From positions 62,001 through 126,000 of the forward strand of contig NZ_JQLW01000006.1 of NCBI RefSeq assembly GCF_000744415.1: a DNA stretch of 64,000 nucleotides, in the 5' to 3' direction. A program made the translations under genes and the position numbers. Under the pieces are notes generated by a model. The model ran no database searches, was not told the DNA's origin, and saw only the letters and a list, made by a program, of their open reading frames with translations. The stretch's first letter is position 1. Every line of letters begins with the position of its first letter. This document shows, one piece after another, positions 7,931-17,388 of the stretch. This stretch comes from Ghiorsea bivora (lineage in GTDB: Bacteria > Pseudomonadota > Zetaproteobacteria > Mariprofundales > Mariprofundaceae).

Positions 7931-10900
7931 ATGAGCAACATGTTTAAACATTTAACCCAACAACTAAGTTTAGGTTTTGCCGTTGGTTTATCCTTGCTCG
8001 TCACTACCCCCATACAAGCAGCGCCCACAATTGTTGACAGTATTTCAGCCGACCAACTGACTGGCATTGCAAGCAACAATATTTCATCCCTCTATGCAGA
8101 CCATGGTGTTTTATGGATCACAGACAAACGTAATATTGCCTACCAATGGCGTGTTGGCGAAGCACCTAGCGTATTCCAGAAGGGCAATGAAAAGCAAAAG
8201 TTTAACAGTTTAATACCTATCTCAGATCAACGTTTTGTACTTACAGACACACGCAATGCACATTTTTTGGTAAGCACCAAAGATAGTTGGAATAGTTTTG
8301 CGGAAGAAGGGGACCAAGAGGGTCAAATTGACAACCCCATTGCCGCAGCTTGGTCAAAACATGGCATTATATATATTGCCGACGCTGGCAATGACCGCAT
8401 CTCAGCTTTTACCCCCGAAGGCTTGTTTTTATTCACTTTTGGTGATGATGCAGACAAAAATTCAGAAGACCTAAACTTAAAACATATCACGCATATTGCG
8501 GTTGACCGTCAAGGCAGAGTCTATGTATTGGATGAAACGGGTGGTGGCAGAATATCCATTTATTCGGCCCAAGGCGAATTGGATACTATCTTAGGCAAAG
8601 ACGAGTTTAAACTCTTTGAGCATAACAATCCTAAACTCACGGCCATGACTGTGCGCCCAGATGGTGTATTGATTATTGCCGAAAAGAAAAGCGGGCACAT
8701 TTTAGAAATTGATTGGGAAAACATGAAAGTTTTGTCTTCTTTTGGCACCAATGGCAAAGGAAGGGGACAGTTTCAACGTATAGGTAGCCTAGCACTGGAT
8801 GTGGACGGTAAGCTGTATGTTGCTGATCAAGGCAATAAAAAAATTGAAATTTTCCAACTGGATTGGCAAGACACGGGGCACCTAAACCTCAAACAAGACC
8901 ATATGAGCATACTGCCTTCTTCCGTATTGTTATCAGCTTGTGAAAAATCTTACATTTATAGTGCAGAACAAATTTTGTGCCTAAACAGCAAAAAAGACAG
9001 TGTTTCTATCCGTTCGCACGATGGTGTTGTGTTACAACAGTTAAATAGCAAGTTTAACGACCCTATTCAGGCTACTTTTGACCAAAATGAACTACTCATT
9101 TTAGATGATAAAGGGGTTAAAGTTTTTGATAAATCAGGAAAATTCAAGTTTGCCTTTGGCAGCAAAGGTCGGCGTGATGGTGATTTGTCCGATGCCTCAT
9201 CCTTAACAGTAACCCCAGATGCTGTTTTTATTGCAGACACAGGCAACAAACGTATCCAAGTATTTAGTCGCAATGGTTTGTTTAAACAGTCCATAGGCAA
9301 TACCAAAGGTGATACGACCACATTAAAAGAACCCACTGCTGTTGCCATTGGCAGCAATGGTCAAATCTATGTTGCCGATGCCGAGCTGCGACAAATTCTT
9401 GTATATTCCAACAAAGGCAAGCTGCTTAAACAATTGGGTTATCCCGCTGAGCATCGCCATGAATTTTTAACCATCCATGACATTATGACAACCCAAGGTA
9501 ATATGTTGTATGCCATGGTTTCTACAGCCAACAACCCACTTAGCGTTTGGGTGTACCATAATAATCAATATGTTTATCGTTTTTCACCAAGTTCCCAACA
9601 GGCACAAGCTGGTTATGACAAACAATGGGCAATGGCAAACACAAAACTACAAGCCAATTCTGTCACCCAATTAAAAAGCTTGGCAAAACAAGCATTACAA
9701 AGCACTGTTAGTATCAACTTAGACCTTAGTGTAGAACCAACTTTAAGTTTATTTAAAGCATCCAGTAGCCTATTTGGTAATGATAACAACTGGATATTTA
9801 ACCCTATCCCTTCCAAGCCCAATGTGATTACCATACTTGATACTGCAAACCATACTCGTCATACATTTATTGCCCTTTTCCCACCTAAAAAGGTGAGAAA
9901 TATTAGCATCACGGGTGATGAAAAACAGGCACACCTACAATGGCTTGCAGCAAGCAATCATTTCACTGGTTATTATAATATTTACGGCCGCAAAGATATA
10001 TCCTCACCATTCCAAATGGTACAACAGAGCATACAACCAGAAATCACACTTGACCGTGAAAAGTTTGCCTTTACAGAATATAGAGTGTCAGCATCTACAC
10101 CACTTGGTAAAAACAGTGCACTATCTACAATTTATCAAGATGGTTTCTGGCTGGGTTACCGTGCTTTTATGGCTCATGATTATGAGCATGCCTTAGATTT
10201 ATTAAGTGAAGCAACATTAGCTAACCCTAAACATGCACAAGCTTGGTTATATCTTGGCAAAACCCAAATGGCTCTGCACAACTTTGATGAGGCTAGTTTA
10301 ACCTTTAAAAAACTTGGTCAATTTACAGATTGGCAACAACAGTCGATTTACCTTCAAGCTGAAGCTTTGATGCAAAAAGAAGCATGGCTGGATGTAAAAT
10401 CTTTGGTTGACCATGCTGAAGCCAATGGAAATATTGATGCCTACTTATACAGTTTATCAGCATACGCATTAATGCAGTTGGATGATGTGCCCAGTGCTAT
10501 TTATTATCTGAGCCAAGCTGTGAACCTTGAACCAACATCACCCACTTGGCATTTAGCGCTCGCCGATGCCAACTTTAAACTGGGTGCTGAGAAAGACGCA
10601 GCAGCTGAATTACTTTTAGCCACGCAACTTGCAGGAAACAACATCAATTCTTGGCTTGAAATTGCTAGAACATATACCAAATATCATATGTATGATGATG
10701 CTATTGTGGCTTATGAACGCGCATTACGCCTGGATGCAAAACACCCACAAGCACTACCAGAACTTGCCAAGCTACATTTGATAAAAGGCAACCTTGCAGA
10801 TGCACGTTCATTGGCAACACGGATGTCGGGTATTCCTAAGCTTAAAAGCACCTCTTATTATATTCTAGGACAAGTCGCACTGGCCGAAGGCAAAGCCCCA

Positions 10901-13081
10901 TTGGCTTTAGCCATGTTGGCAAAAGCTGGGCAAAGCGACCCAAACAATGCCAATATTTGGTTATCCATGGCAAATGCTTATGCCAAGCTCAACCAACCTG
11001 CACGTGAAACGGAGTTTCTCGTCAAAGCCAATGCTGTAGATGACAACAACTTTGATGTGCATATGCGGTTAGCCACGGCCTGTGAAGCCAAAAAAGATTT
11101 ACCTTGTACGCGTAACCATTATAAACGTGCCATTACCATTGATAAATCCAATATCACAGCCCAACTGGGGTTAGCACGTACTGCCATTGCTATGGGTAAA
11201 ATGATTGAAGCCAATCACCATGCTCTAGAAGCCCTCAAAATTAACCCTACATCAATTGATGCACACCTAGTGTTGGCAGAAGTGCAAAGTGCACGTGGTA
11301 TGATTCCAGCCAGTATTGCCACGCTGAAAAAAGCTATGAGTATTGAAGAAGCCAATATGGACGTTTACCTTGCTTTAAGTAAAGCTTATATTGATAACCA
11401 TATGTATGATGAAGCGATTGCGATTACAGACAAAGCTATGTTATTGGATGTACGCAACCCTGCACCGCTGATTTTAAGTGGTAATATATATCTCGCACGT
11501 CAATCCTTTGATTTGGCTATTTCTGCTTTTGAAAAAGCTGTAAACCTTGCCCCAGACAATGCTAAATACCGCCTACAACTTAACACTGCATATTTACAGA
11601 AAAAACGCTCGGCCGATGCTGGTGGTAATGTGGTGGGTTTAACACTGAACACACCACAATTCTCCCGCGTATTTTCCGCAGCCTACAAACAATACACTGA
11701 TGTTCCTGTAGCCACTTTAAAAATCAATAATGCTGCTGGTGTTGATTACACCAATGTTAAAATTTCCTTTTTCGTGAAAGAATATATGGACTTTCCTACA
11801 ACCACAGTTGTGGAGCGCGTACCTGCAGGTGGCGAAGTTGAAGTGCCTTTATTGGCTGCCTTTAACAACCGCATTTTAGATATTGATGAAGATACGGGTG
11901 TACAAAGTGAAGTGCGTGCTGAGTATTATTTATCAGGTAAACCACATGTGGATACGCGTCATGAAATCATGACGATTTATGGTAAAAATGCCATCACATG
12001 GAATAAATTGGAAATGGTTGGTTCTTTTGCAACACCAAAAGATGATGCCTTAGCCGTCTTTGTTCGTCAGCTGGTCAATACTTATACACCCAAAGGTGGT
12101 GCTGTAAACCCACGCGTTGCCAAAGCCATGACTGTATACAACGGTTTATCAGCATATGGTATCAAATACCTTGTTGACCCCAATACACCATACGGAAAAC
12201 TAGGTGCAACCCAACTCGACACCGTACAATTTCCAAGGGAGACCTTAAGACAACGCAGTGGTGATTGTGATGACTTATCTATCCTTTTGGTCGCAGCTTT
12301 ATCAAACCTAGGTATGGAAACCGCTATCTTAGATGTACCACAACATCTTTTAATGATGTTTAACACTGGTGTACCAGCCTCTCGCAGCGGTTCAATTAGC
12401 CTCAATGATAACGCCTTAGCGATTATCAATGATCAAGTCTGGATTCCATTGGAAGCCACGCTTATTGCCTCAAGTTTTAATGAAGCATGGGCAGAAGGTG
12501 CCAGAAAATATCACTTGTATGGTAAACAGGGTAAAATGAAGATTATGCCATTGGCAAAAGCTTGGGAGAGTTACCCTCCTGTAACCCTGCCACCTGCAAA
12601 CTTTGCTTTAACCATTCCAGACCAAAACATTGTTGGCAGTAAAATCCAAAAAGAATGGGCAATTCTAGCCGTCAAAGCATTGGAACGTCAGGTGAGGCCG
12701 TATCGTATTATGTTGGCTCTCGATGCCAGCAATACCCAAGCACAGATGCAAATCGCCGTAGTTTATGCACGAAATGGTTTGTATGAACAAGCCGTGCAAG
12801 AATTGGAAAATATACGCCAGAAAGACCCCAATAACGTTGCCGCACTCAACAACTTAGGCAATATTTATTATATGCAACAAAACTATCAAAAAGCATTGCC
12901 AATGTATGAGCAAGCCGCAGCGGCAGCACCTAACAATGCAGATATCAGAGTAAATATTGCAATGCTCTATTATAAAATGGGTGATGCTTTGAAAGCTAAA
13001 CTTGTATTTGATGAAGCAACAGCGCTTGATGACCAAATACCTAAGCGTTATGAACAGTTAGCATTCCTCTTACACCAGTAA
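7931..13081 (+). CDS. Very large secreted NHL / FN3-like / TPR / transglutaminase-like protein
   Basis: The 1716-residue protein has an N-terminal signal peptide ending near TPIQAA (residues about 25-32). Residues about 140-500 hold NHL-type beta-propeller repeats (IADAGNDRI, VADQGNKKI, IADTGNKRI, VADAELRQI, each followed by a FG or LG turn). An FN3-like segment spans about 650-735. A long array of TPR helices covers about 740-1230. A beta-rich region of about 1240-1385 follows, then a transglutaminase/papain-like core with RSGDCDDLS (Cys near 1444) and a histidine in VPQHLLMMF, then two to three more TPRs up to the end. The third catalytic acid position reads WIPLEAT, Glu where Asp is usual. 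A strong AAGGAG precedes the ATG. Function unknown; export and scaffold or peptide-processing roles are inferred. Confidence 0.85.
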   Translation: MSNMFKHLTQQLSLGFAVGLSLLVTTPIQAAPTIVDSISADQLTGIASNNISSLYADHGVLWITDKRNIAYQWRVGEAPSVFQKGNEKQKFNSLIPISDQRFVLTDTRNAHFLVSTKDSWNSFAEEGDQEGQIDNPIAAAWSKHGIIYIADAGNDRISAFTPEGLFLFTFGDDADKNSEDLNLKHITHIAVDRQGRVYVLDETGGGRISIYSAQGELDTILGKDEFKLFEHNNPKLTAMTVRPDGVLIIAEKKSGHILEIDWENMKVLSSFGTNGKGRGQFQRIGSLALDVDGKLYVADQGNKKIEIFQLDWQDTGHLNLKQDHMSILPSSVLLSACEKSYIYSAEQILCLNSKKDSVSIRSHDGVVLQQLNSKFNDPIQATFDQNELLILDDKGVKVFDKSGKFKFAFGSKGRRDGDLSDASSLTVTPDAVFIADTGNKRIQVFSRNGLFKQSIGNTKGDTTTLKEPTAVAIGSNGQIYVADAELRQILVYSNKGKLLKQLGYPAEHRHEFLTIHDIMTTQGNMLYAMVSTANNPLSVWVYHNNQYVYRFSPSSQQAQAGYDKQWAMANTKLQANSVTQLKSLAKQALQSTVSINLDLSVEPTLSLFKASSSLFGNDNNWIFNPIPSKPNVITILDTANHTRHTFIALFPPKKVRNISITGDEKQAHLQWLAASNHFTGYYNIYGRKDISSPFQMVQQSIQPEITLDREKFAFTEYRVSASTPLGKNSALSTIYQDGFWLGYRAFMAHDYEHALDLLSEATLANPKHAQAWLYLGKTQMALHNFDEASLTFKKLGQFTDWQQQSIYLQAEALMQKEAWLDVKSLVDHAEANGNIDAYLYSLSAYALMQLDDVPSAIYYLSQAVNLEPTSPTWHLALADANFKLGAEKDAAAELLLATQLAGNNINSWLEIARTYTKYHMYDDAIVAYERALRLDAKHPQALPELAKLHLIKGNLADARSLATRMSGIPKLKSTSYYILGQVALAEGKAPLALAMLAKAGQSDPNNANIWLSMANAYAKLNQPARETEFLVKANAVDDNNFDVHMRLATACEAKKDLPCTRNHYKRAITIDKSNITAQLGLARTAIAMGKMIEANHHALEALKINPTSIDAHLVLAEVQSARGMIPASIATLKKAMSIEEANMDVYLALSKAYIDNHMYDEAIAITDKAMLLDVRNPAPLILSGNIYLARQSFDLAISAFEKAVNLAPDNAKYRLQLNTAYLQKKRSADAGGNVVGLTLNTPQFSRVFSAAYKQYTDVPVATLKINNAAGVDYTNVKISFFVKEYMDFPTTTVVERVPAGGEVEVPLLAAFNNRILDIDEDTGVQSEVRAEYYLSGKPHVDTRHEIMTIYGKNAITWNKLEMVGSFATPKDDALAVFVRQLVNTYTPKGGAVNPRVAKAMTVYNGLSAYGIKYLVDPNTPYGKLGATQLDTVQFPRETLRQRSGDCDDLSILLVAALSNLGMETAILDVPQHLLMMFNTGVPASRSGSISLNDNALAIINDQVWIPLEATLIASSFNEAWAEGARKYHLYGKQGKMKIMPLAKAWESYPPVTLPPANFALTIPDQNIVGSKIQKEWAILAVKALERQVRPYRIMLALDASNTQAQMQIAVVYARNGLYEQAVQELENIRQKDPNNVAALNNLGNIYYMQQNYQKALPMYEQAAAAAPNNADIRVNIAMLYYKMGDALKAKLVFDEATALDDQIPKRYEQLAFLLHQ

Positions 13082-13148
13082 GCATGACACAAATCACAGA
13101 TTTATATATAGAAGTAACTATGATTCTACAATCAAAGGAGAAATAATC

Positions 13149-13685
13149 ATGAAACACCTTATTATCATTTGCTTATCATTCGGGCTTATTTCAAGCCAAG
13201 CAATAGCAACGGAGAATATTGATAAAAGCAATACCTATCAGGTTGTTAAATCTGAACGTTCGTTTTTCAGTTCTTTGTGGAGTAAAATCAAACGTATTAT
13301 TCCTAGAAAACATGCAGCCAATACCACTGCAACTGCGGTGATTGGTGTTCGAGGTGCCGAAACCACGGAAAGTGCGCTTAAACCACACTGGGAAGGTGAC
13401 CTCTCATCAGATACTGCATTTCGCAATGATGTAAAACAATTTGAAGATGGAACCAAATTATGCGAGTCAGACACACCGCAGCAAGGTGAAGCGGTTTTTG
13501 AAGGTTTACTTAAATCCACAGGTAACGATATGCTTAAAGCCAATACATTGCTTGCCTTAGCATCGTGTTATGCTCAAAATGGTAATGAGGCTAAAGGTCG
13601 CGAGTATTTGCAAACCTTTACAACTCAATACCCAAAACACCCTATGTATGAAGAAATTAATACTTGGTTGTCTGCAGGGAAATAA
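13149..13685 (+). CDS. Small secreted protein with C-terminal TPR-like hairpins
   Basis: The 178-residue protein has a signal peptide (cleavage expected after SQAIA, about residue 21). A basic linker with SKIKRIIPRKHAA is followed by a conserved-looking TAVIGVRGAETTES motif around residues 61-76. From about residue 90 helices with EAVFEGLL, ANTLLALASCYAQNG and AKGREYLQTF suggest one or two tetratricopeptide hairpins. Two cysteines (in KLCES and ASCYA) could form a periplasmic disulphide. It follows the giant repeat protein by 67 bases with its own AAAGGAG ribosome-binding site, so it is probably a partner in the same exported machine. Function is not known. Confidence 0.75.
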   Translation: MKHLIIICLSFGLISSQAIATENIDKSNTYQVVKSERSFFSSLWSKIKRIIPRKHAANTTATAVIGVRGAETTESALKPHWEGDLSSDTAFRNDVKQFEDGTKLCESDTPQQGEAVFEGLLKSTGNDMLKANTLLALASCYAQNGNEAKGREYLQTFTTQYPKHPMYEEINTWLSAGK

Positions 13686-13703
13686 TAACTAAACTCGCAC
13701 CGC

Positions 13704-14741
13704 ATGACTATACAAGCATGGAACGCTGACATTGAGCAAGAAGCTCGCAACTACCAGAATACACTGACAAAACCGCAAGGTTCGCTCGGTCTATTAGAAG
13801 ATATCGCCTGTTGGTTTGCTGCTCGTCAAGGTAAGTATATACCTGACAAACTCGTACCCCATATTACAATTTTTGCAGCCGATCATGGGGTAACAGATGA
13901 GGGTATTTCTGCATTCCCTTCTGTAGTCACCACGGAAATGCTCAAAAACTTTAGTCATGGTGGCGCAGCCATTAATGTTTTGGCAAAACAAGCTGATGCA
14001 ACACTCGCTATTGTTGATGTAGGCGTGTTACTAGATACCCAAAATATCCAAGGCATCACACATGCCAAAGTGCGTGCAGGCACTGCCAATCTTAAAATTG
14101 AGCCTGCAATGACAACGGATGAATGTGCCCAAGCCATTCAGGTGGGTAGGCAAGAAGCAAAAAAAGCGATTGCCAATGGGGCAAACATCTTAATTGCTGG
14201 TGATATGGGTATTGGCAACACCACTGCGAGTGCCTGTCTGATTTGTTTGTTCACCCAACATAAACCTCAAGATATTGTCGGCAGTGGTACAGGCATTGAT
14301 GCTAAAACCCAAGCACATAAAGTAGACGTCGTACAACAGACTTTAAGACGTATTCAAAACCAAGGCATACAAGCAGAAGCTTACTTGGCACAAGTTGGTG
14401 GTTTGGAAATTGCAGCGATTACAGGTTTTTATCTTGAAGCCGCTGAGCAAGGTATCCCTATTCTGCTTGATGGTTTCATTACAACAGCAGCAGCACTTGC
14501 TGCCCAGCAATACGAAGTGAATATTCAACAATGGATGCTGGCTAGCCACCAGTCACAAGAACAAGGGCATACACTTGCGCTCAAAAAACTACAGCTCTCA
14601 CCATTGCTTAACCTACAGTTACGCCTAGGCGAAGGCTCGGGGGCAGCACTTGCCTTACCCTTATTACAATCTGCCATCGCTTTACACCGCGAAATGGCAA
14701 CTTTTGAAAGTGCCAACGTGAGTGATAAAGACCCTATTTAA
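13704..14741 (+). CDS. cobT: Nicotinate-nucleotide-dimethylbenzimidazole phosphoribosyltransferase
   Basis: The 345-residue protein matches CobT throughout: LTKPQGSLGLLEDIA near residues 21-35, FAADHGVTDEGISAFP around 57-72, HGGAAINVLA, GDMGIGNTTASAC around 168-180, and the catalytic glutamate Glu310 in LRLGEGSGAALALPLL. It transfers the phosphoribosyl group of nicotinate mononucleotide to dimethylbenzimidazole, starting the nucleotide loop of B12. It is separated from cbiB-cobD only by the giant secreted protein and its partner. No clear Shine-Dalgarno precedes the ATG. Confidence 0.95.
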   Translation: MTIQAWNADIEQEARNYQNTLTKPQGSLGLLEDIACWFAARQGKYIPDKLVPHITIFAADHGVTDEGISAFPSVVTTEMLKNFSHGGAAINVLAKQADATLAIVDVGVLLDTQNIQGITHAKVRAGTANLKIEPAMTTDECAQAIQVGRQEAKKAIANGANILIAGDMGIGNTTASACLICLFTQHKPQDIVGSGTGIDAKTQAHKVDVVQQTLRRIQNQGIQAEAYLAQVGGLEIAAITGFYLEAAEQGIPILLDGFITTAAALAAQQYEVNIQQWMLASHQSQEQGHTLALKKLQLSPLLNLQLRLGEGSGAALALPLLQSAIALHREMATFESANVSDKDPI

Positions 14742-14785
14742 TTACACTTTTTGACAATCGCCTTGGATTAATCTACGTTTAGAAC

Positions 14786-15688
14786 ATGACAGTAATCCAT
14801 GGTAAAACATCCTTATATGGCATCATTGGTGACCCCATTAGCCATTCACTCTCACCACTTTTTCAAAATTATTTCCTAGAACAGGCCAAACAAGATGCTA
14901 TCTATGCTCCATTCCATGTGCTTCCTGATACCCTTAATCTCGCTCTATTGGGTTTGCATGCATCACATATTCAAGGGCTGAATATTACGGTTCCGCATAA
15001 GGAAACAGCACTCGCTTTGGTGGATGCCGATGACGATGCACGCATGATTGGTGCAGTCAACACCATCAAACGTACAGTAAATGGATGGCTGGCCACCAAT
15101 ACTGACTGGCAAGGTTTTGCAGCCGTATTACAAGGAATTCAAGCTGATATGGGCAATGCGCCTGTGTTATTGTTTGGTGCAGGAGGCACAGCAAAAGCAG
15201 TGATTCATGCCCTAGTACAACAAGGTGCTAAGAAAATTTATATATGCAACCGCAGCATACAACGTGCTGAACAACTTATTCATCAAACAAAACGAAACTA
15301 TGCTGTTGAAATCATACACCTTGCTTGGCAACAAGAAGATATAAATCGAGTATACACAGAATGTAAAACAATCATCAACACAACCAGTATTGGTTTAAAA
15401 CAAAATGATACTTTTCCCTTCAGCATTACAGGCGTAGGCGTGGCCATTGATGCTGTTTACAAACCACAAGGAAAAACAGCTTTTACTGTGGCAGCAACTG
15501 CAGGCGATTATCACACAACAGATGGACTACCTATGTTGATTGCACAAGGTATTGCTTCTTTCGCTTTTTGGCATCACGAAGCTATACAATCTGGACATCT
15601 CAGCTTGCCAGATAAGTTAGAGTCACTACACTGGGTAGAGCGTCAATTAGCAAGACAGCCTTTAAACCTGCCCGGCTGGGGGACATGA
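14786..15688 (+). CDS. aroE: Shikimate dehydrogenase (NADP+)
   Basis: The 300-residue enzyme has the substrate motif GDPISHSLSPLFQN (residues 15-28), the catalytic Lys72 in NITVPHKE, Asp107 in NTDWQGF, the NADP-binding glycine loop LFGAGGTAKAV near residues 128-138 followed by CNRS, and the C-terminal DGLPMLIAQG. It reduces 3-dehydroshikimate to shikimate in aromatic amino acid synthesis. The 300 residues slightly exceed the roughly 270 of E. coli AroE, with the extra length at the C-terminus. It ends one base before pilB; aroE next to pilus genes is seen elsewhere and is probably co-transcription without shared function. Confidence 0.95.
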   Translation: MTVIHGKTSLYGIIGDPISHSLSPLFQNYFLEQAKQDAIYAPFHVLPDTLNLALLGLHASHIQGLNITVPHKETALALVDADDDARMIGAVNTIKRTVNGWLATNTDWQGFAAVLQGIQADMGNAPVLLFGAGGTAKAVIHALVQQGAKKIYICNRSIQRAEQLIHQTKRNYAVEIIHLAWQQEDINRVYTECKTIINTTSIGLKQNDTFPFSITGVGVAIDAVYKPQGKTAFTVAATAGDYHTTDGLPMLIAQGIASFAFWHHEAIQSGHLSLPDKLESLHWVERQLARQPLNLPGWGT

Positions 15689-15689
15689 T

Positions 15690-17387
15690 ATGATGAAAAC
15701 GCGATTAGGTGATATTTTATTACGTAAAAATGCTATCACCCAAGAACAGCTTGAAGAAGCTATGAAAAATATGAAGTTAAATGGTGAAACATTAACGGCA
15801 TCATTGGTCAAAGCGGGTGTTTTCACTGAAGATGAACTTGTCAAATTTATCAGTCAAACCTTTGGTCGCCCAGCTATTGATCTTAAAAGTTTAGATATTG
15901 ACACTGAACTGACCAAAATTCCAGTTGATATGATGCTCAAAAACCATGCTATTCCTGTCAAACGTAAAGGAAATGTCATCACCCTTGCTGTCGCTGACCC
16001 CTATGACATTAACAGTATGGATGAAATGGCATTCATTGCGGGTAGTCAAATTGACGTGGTTATTGTCCGTGAAAGCGAACTGATTTCCAAACTCGAAGAA
16101 ATTAGTCAAACAGGGCACGACTTAGAAGATGTGATGGCAGAAATGGGTGCCGATGACATGTCTGTTGTTGAAGCTGAAGAGTTTCAAGCCGATGAAAACA
16201 CTCTCGCCTCAGCCAGTGAAGAAGCACCCGTAGTCAAATTGGTTAACCTTATTCTGCTTGATGCTATCAAACGTGGCGCATCGGATATTCATATCGAACC
16301 TTATGAAAAAGTTCTGCGCGTACGTTACCGTGTGGATGGTGTATTGCAGGAAATCATGCGCCCCCCCATGAATATGCGTGATGCTTTGGTATCTCGACTA
16401 AAAATCCAAGCTAAACTTGATATTACTGAGCGTAGAGTTCCCCAAGATGGCAGGATGAAACTCCGTTTATCCAAAGCGAAAACAGTCGATTTCCGTGTCT
16501 CTGTATTACCTACCCTTTTTGGTGAAAAAGTTGTGATGCGGTTATTGGATCAATCCAACCTACAAACTGATTTAACCAAATTGGGTTACGAACCTGATGA
16601 TTTAAAAATATTCCAAGAAACCGTACAGCTTCCTTATGGCATGGTATTGGTTACAGGCCCCACAGGTTCGGGTAAAACGGTAAGTTTGTATTCAGCTGTG
16701 GCTGAAGTAAACAAACCTGGCATCAATATTTGTACGGCAGAAGACCCTGTAGAGTTTAACTTTATGGGTATTAATCAAGTGAATGTTAACCCTGCTATTG
16801 GCATGGACTTCCCTGCTGCACTCAAATCATTCTTACGCCAAGATCCTGATGTGATTTTGATTGGTGAGATTCGTGATTATGATACCGCAGCTATTGGTAT
16901 TAAAGCCGCACTGACAGGGCACTTGGTATTGGCAACCTTGCATACCAATGATGCGCCATCCACCATGACACGAATGGTGAATATGGGCATTGAATCCTTC
17001 CTCGTTGGTTCTGCTGTGAATATGGTTACAGCACAACGTTTGGGTCGACGTATTTGTAGTGAATGCGCTGAGCCTATCAAGCTCGACCCGCATGCCTTGC
17101 TCAATGCAGGGCTAAAAAAAGAAGACTTGGATACATTCACACCCATGCAAGGTAAAGGTTGCACTATTTGCAATGGTACGGGTTACAAAGGCCGCGTGGG
17201 TATTTATCAAGTGATGCCCGTCTCAGACAATATTCGTGATGCTGTGTATGCTGGCAGAAACTCAGATGAGATTAATGAAATTGCCATTAGTGAAGGTGTA
17301 AAAACACTGCGCATGGCAGCATTGAACAAAGTAAAAGAAGGTGTTTTAACACTAGAAGAGTGCTTGCGTACCACCGTAGGAGATTGA
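15690..17387 (+). CDS. pilB: Type IV pilus extension ATPase PilB
   Basis: The 565-residue protein starts with the N-terminal GspE/PilB domain (LGDILLRKNAITQEQLEEAM), then the hexameric ATPase. Motifs are the Walker A GPTGSGKTVSLYSA (about residues 323-336), the Asp box AEDPVEF, Walker B with LRQDPDVILIGEIRD, and the His box GHLVLATLHTND. Two CxxC pairs (CSEC and CTIC, about residues 453-498) form the zinc-binding site typical of extension ATPases and absent from PilT. It powers pilin polymerisation at the inner membrane. A second in-frame ATG directly follows the first. PilC follows after one base. Confidence 0.96.
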   Translation: MMKTRLGDILLRKNAITQEQLEEAMKNMKLNGETLTASLVKAGVFTEDELVKFISQTFGRPAIDLKSLDIDTELTKIPVDMMLKNHAIPVKRKGNVITLAVADPYDINSMDEMAFIAGSQIDVVIVRESELISKLEEISQTGHDLEDVMAEMGADDMSVVEAEEFQADENTLASASEEAPVVKLVNLILLDAIKRGASDIHIEPYEKVLRVRYRVDGVLQEIMRPPMNMRDALVSRLKIQAKLDITERRVPQDGRMKLRLSKAKTVDFRVSVLPTLFGEKVVMRLLDQSNLQTDLTKLGYEPDDLKIFQETVQLPYGMVLVTGPTGSGKTVSLYSAVAEVNKPGINICTAEDPVEFNFMGINQVNVNPAIGMDFPAALKSFLRQDPDVILIGEIRDYDTAAIGIKAALTGHLVLATLHTNDAPSTMTRMVNMGIESFLVGSAVNMVTAQRLGRRICSECAEPIKLDPHALLNAGLKKEDLDTFTPMQGKGCTICNGTGYKGRVGIYQVMPVSDNIRDAVYAGRNSDEINEIAISEGVKTLRMAALNKVKEGVLTLEECLRTTVGD

Positions 17388-17388
17388 T

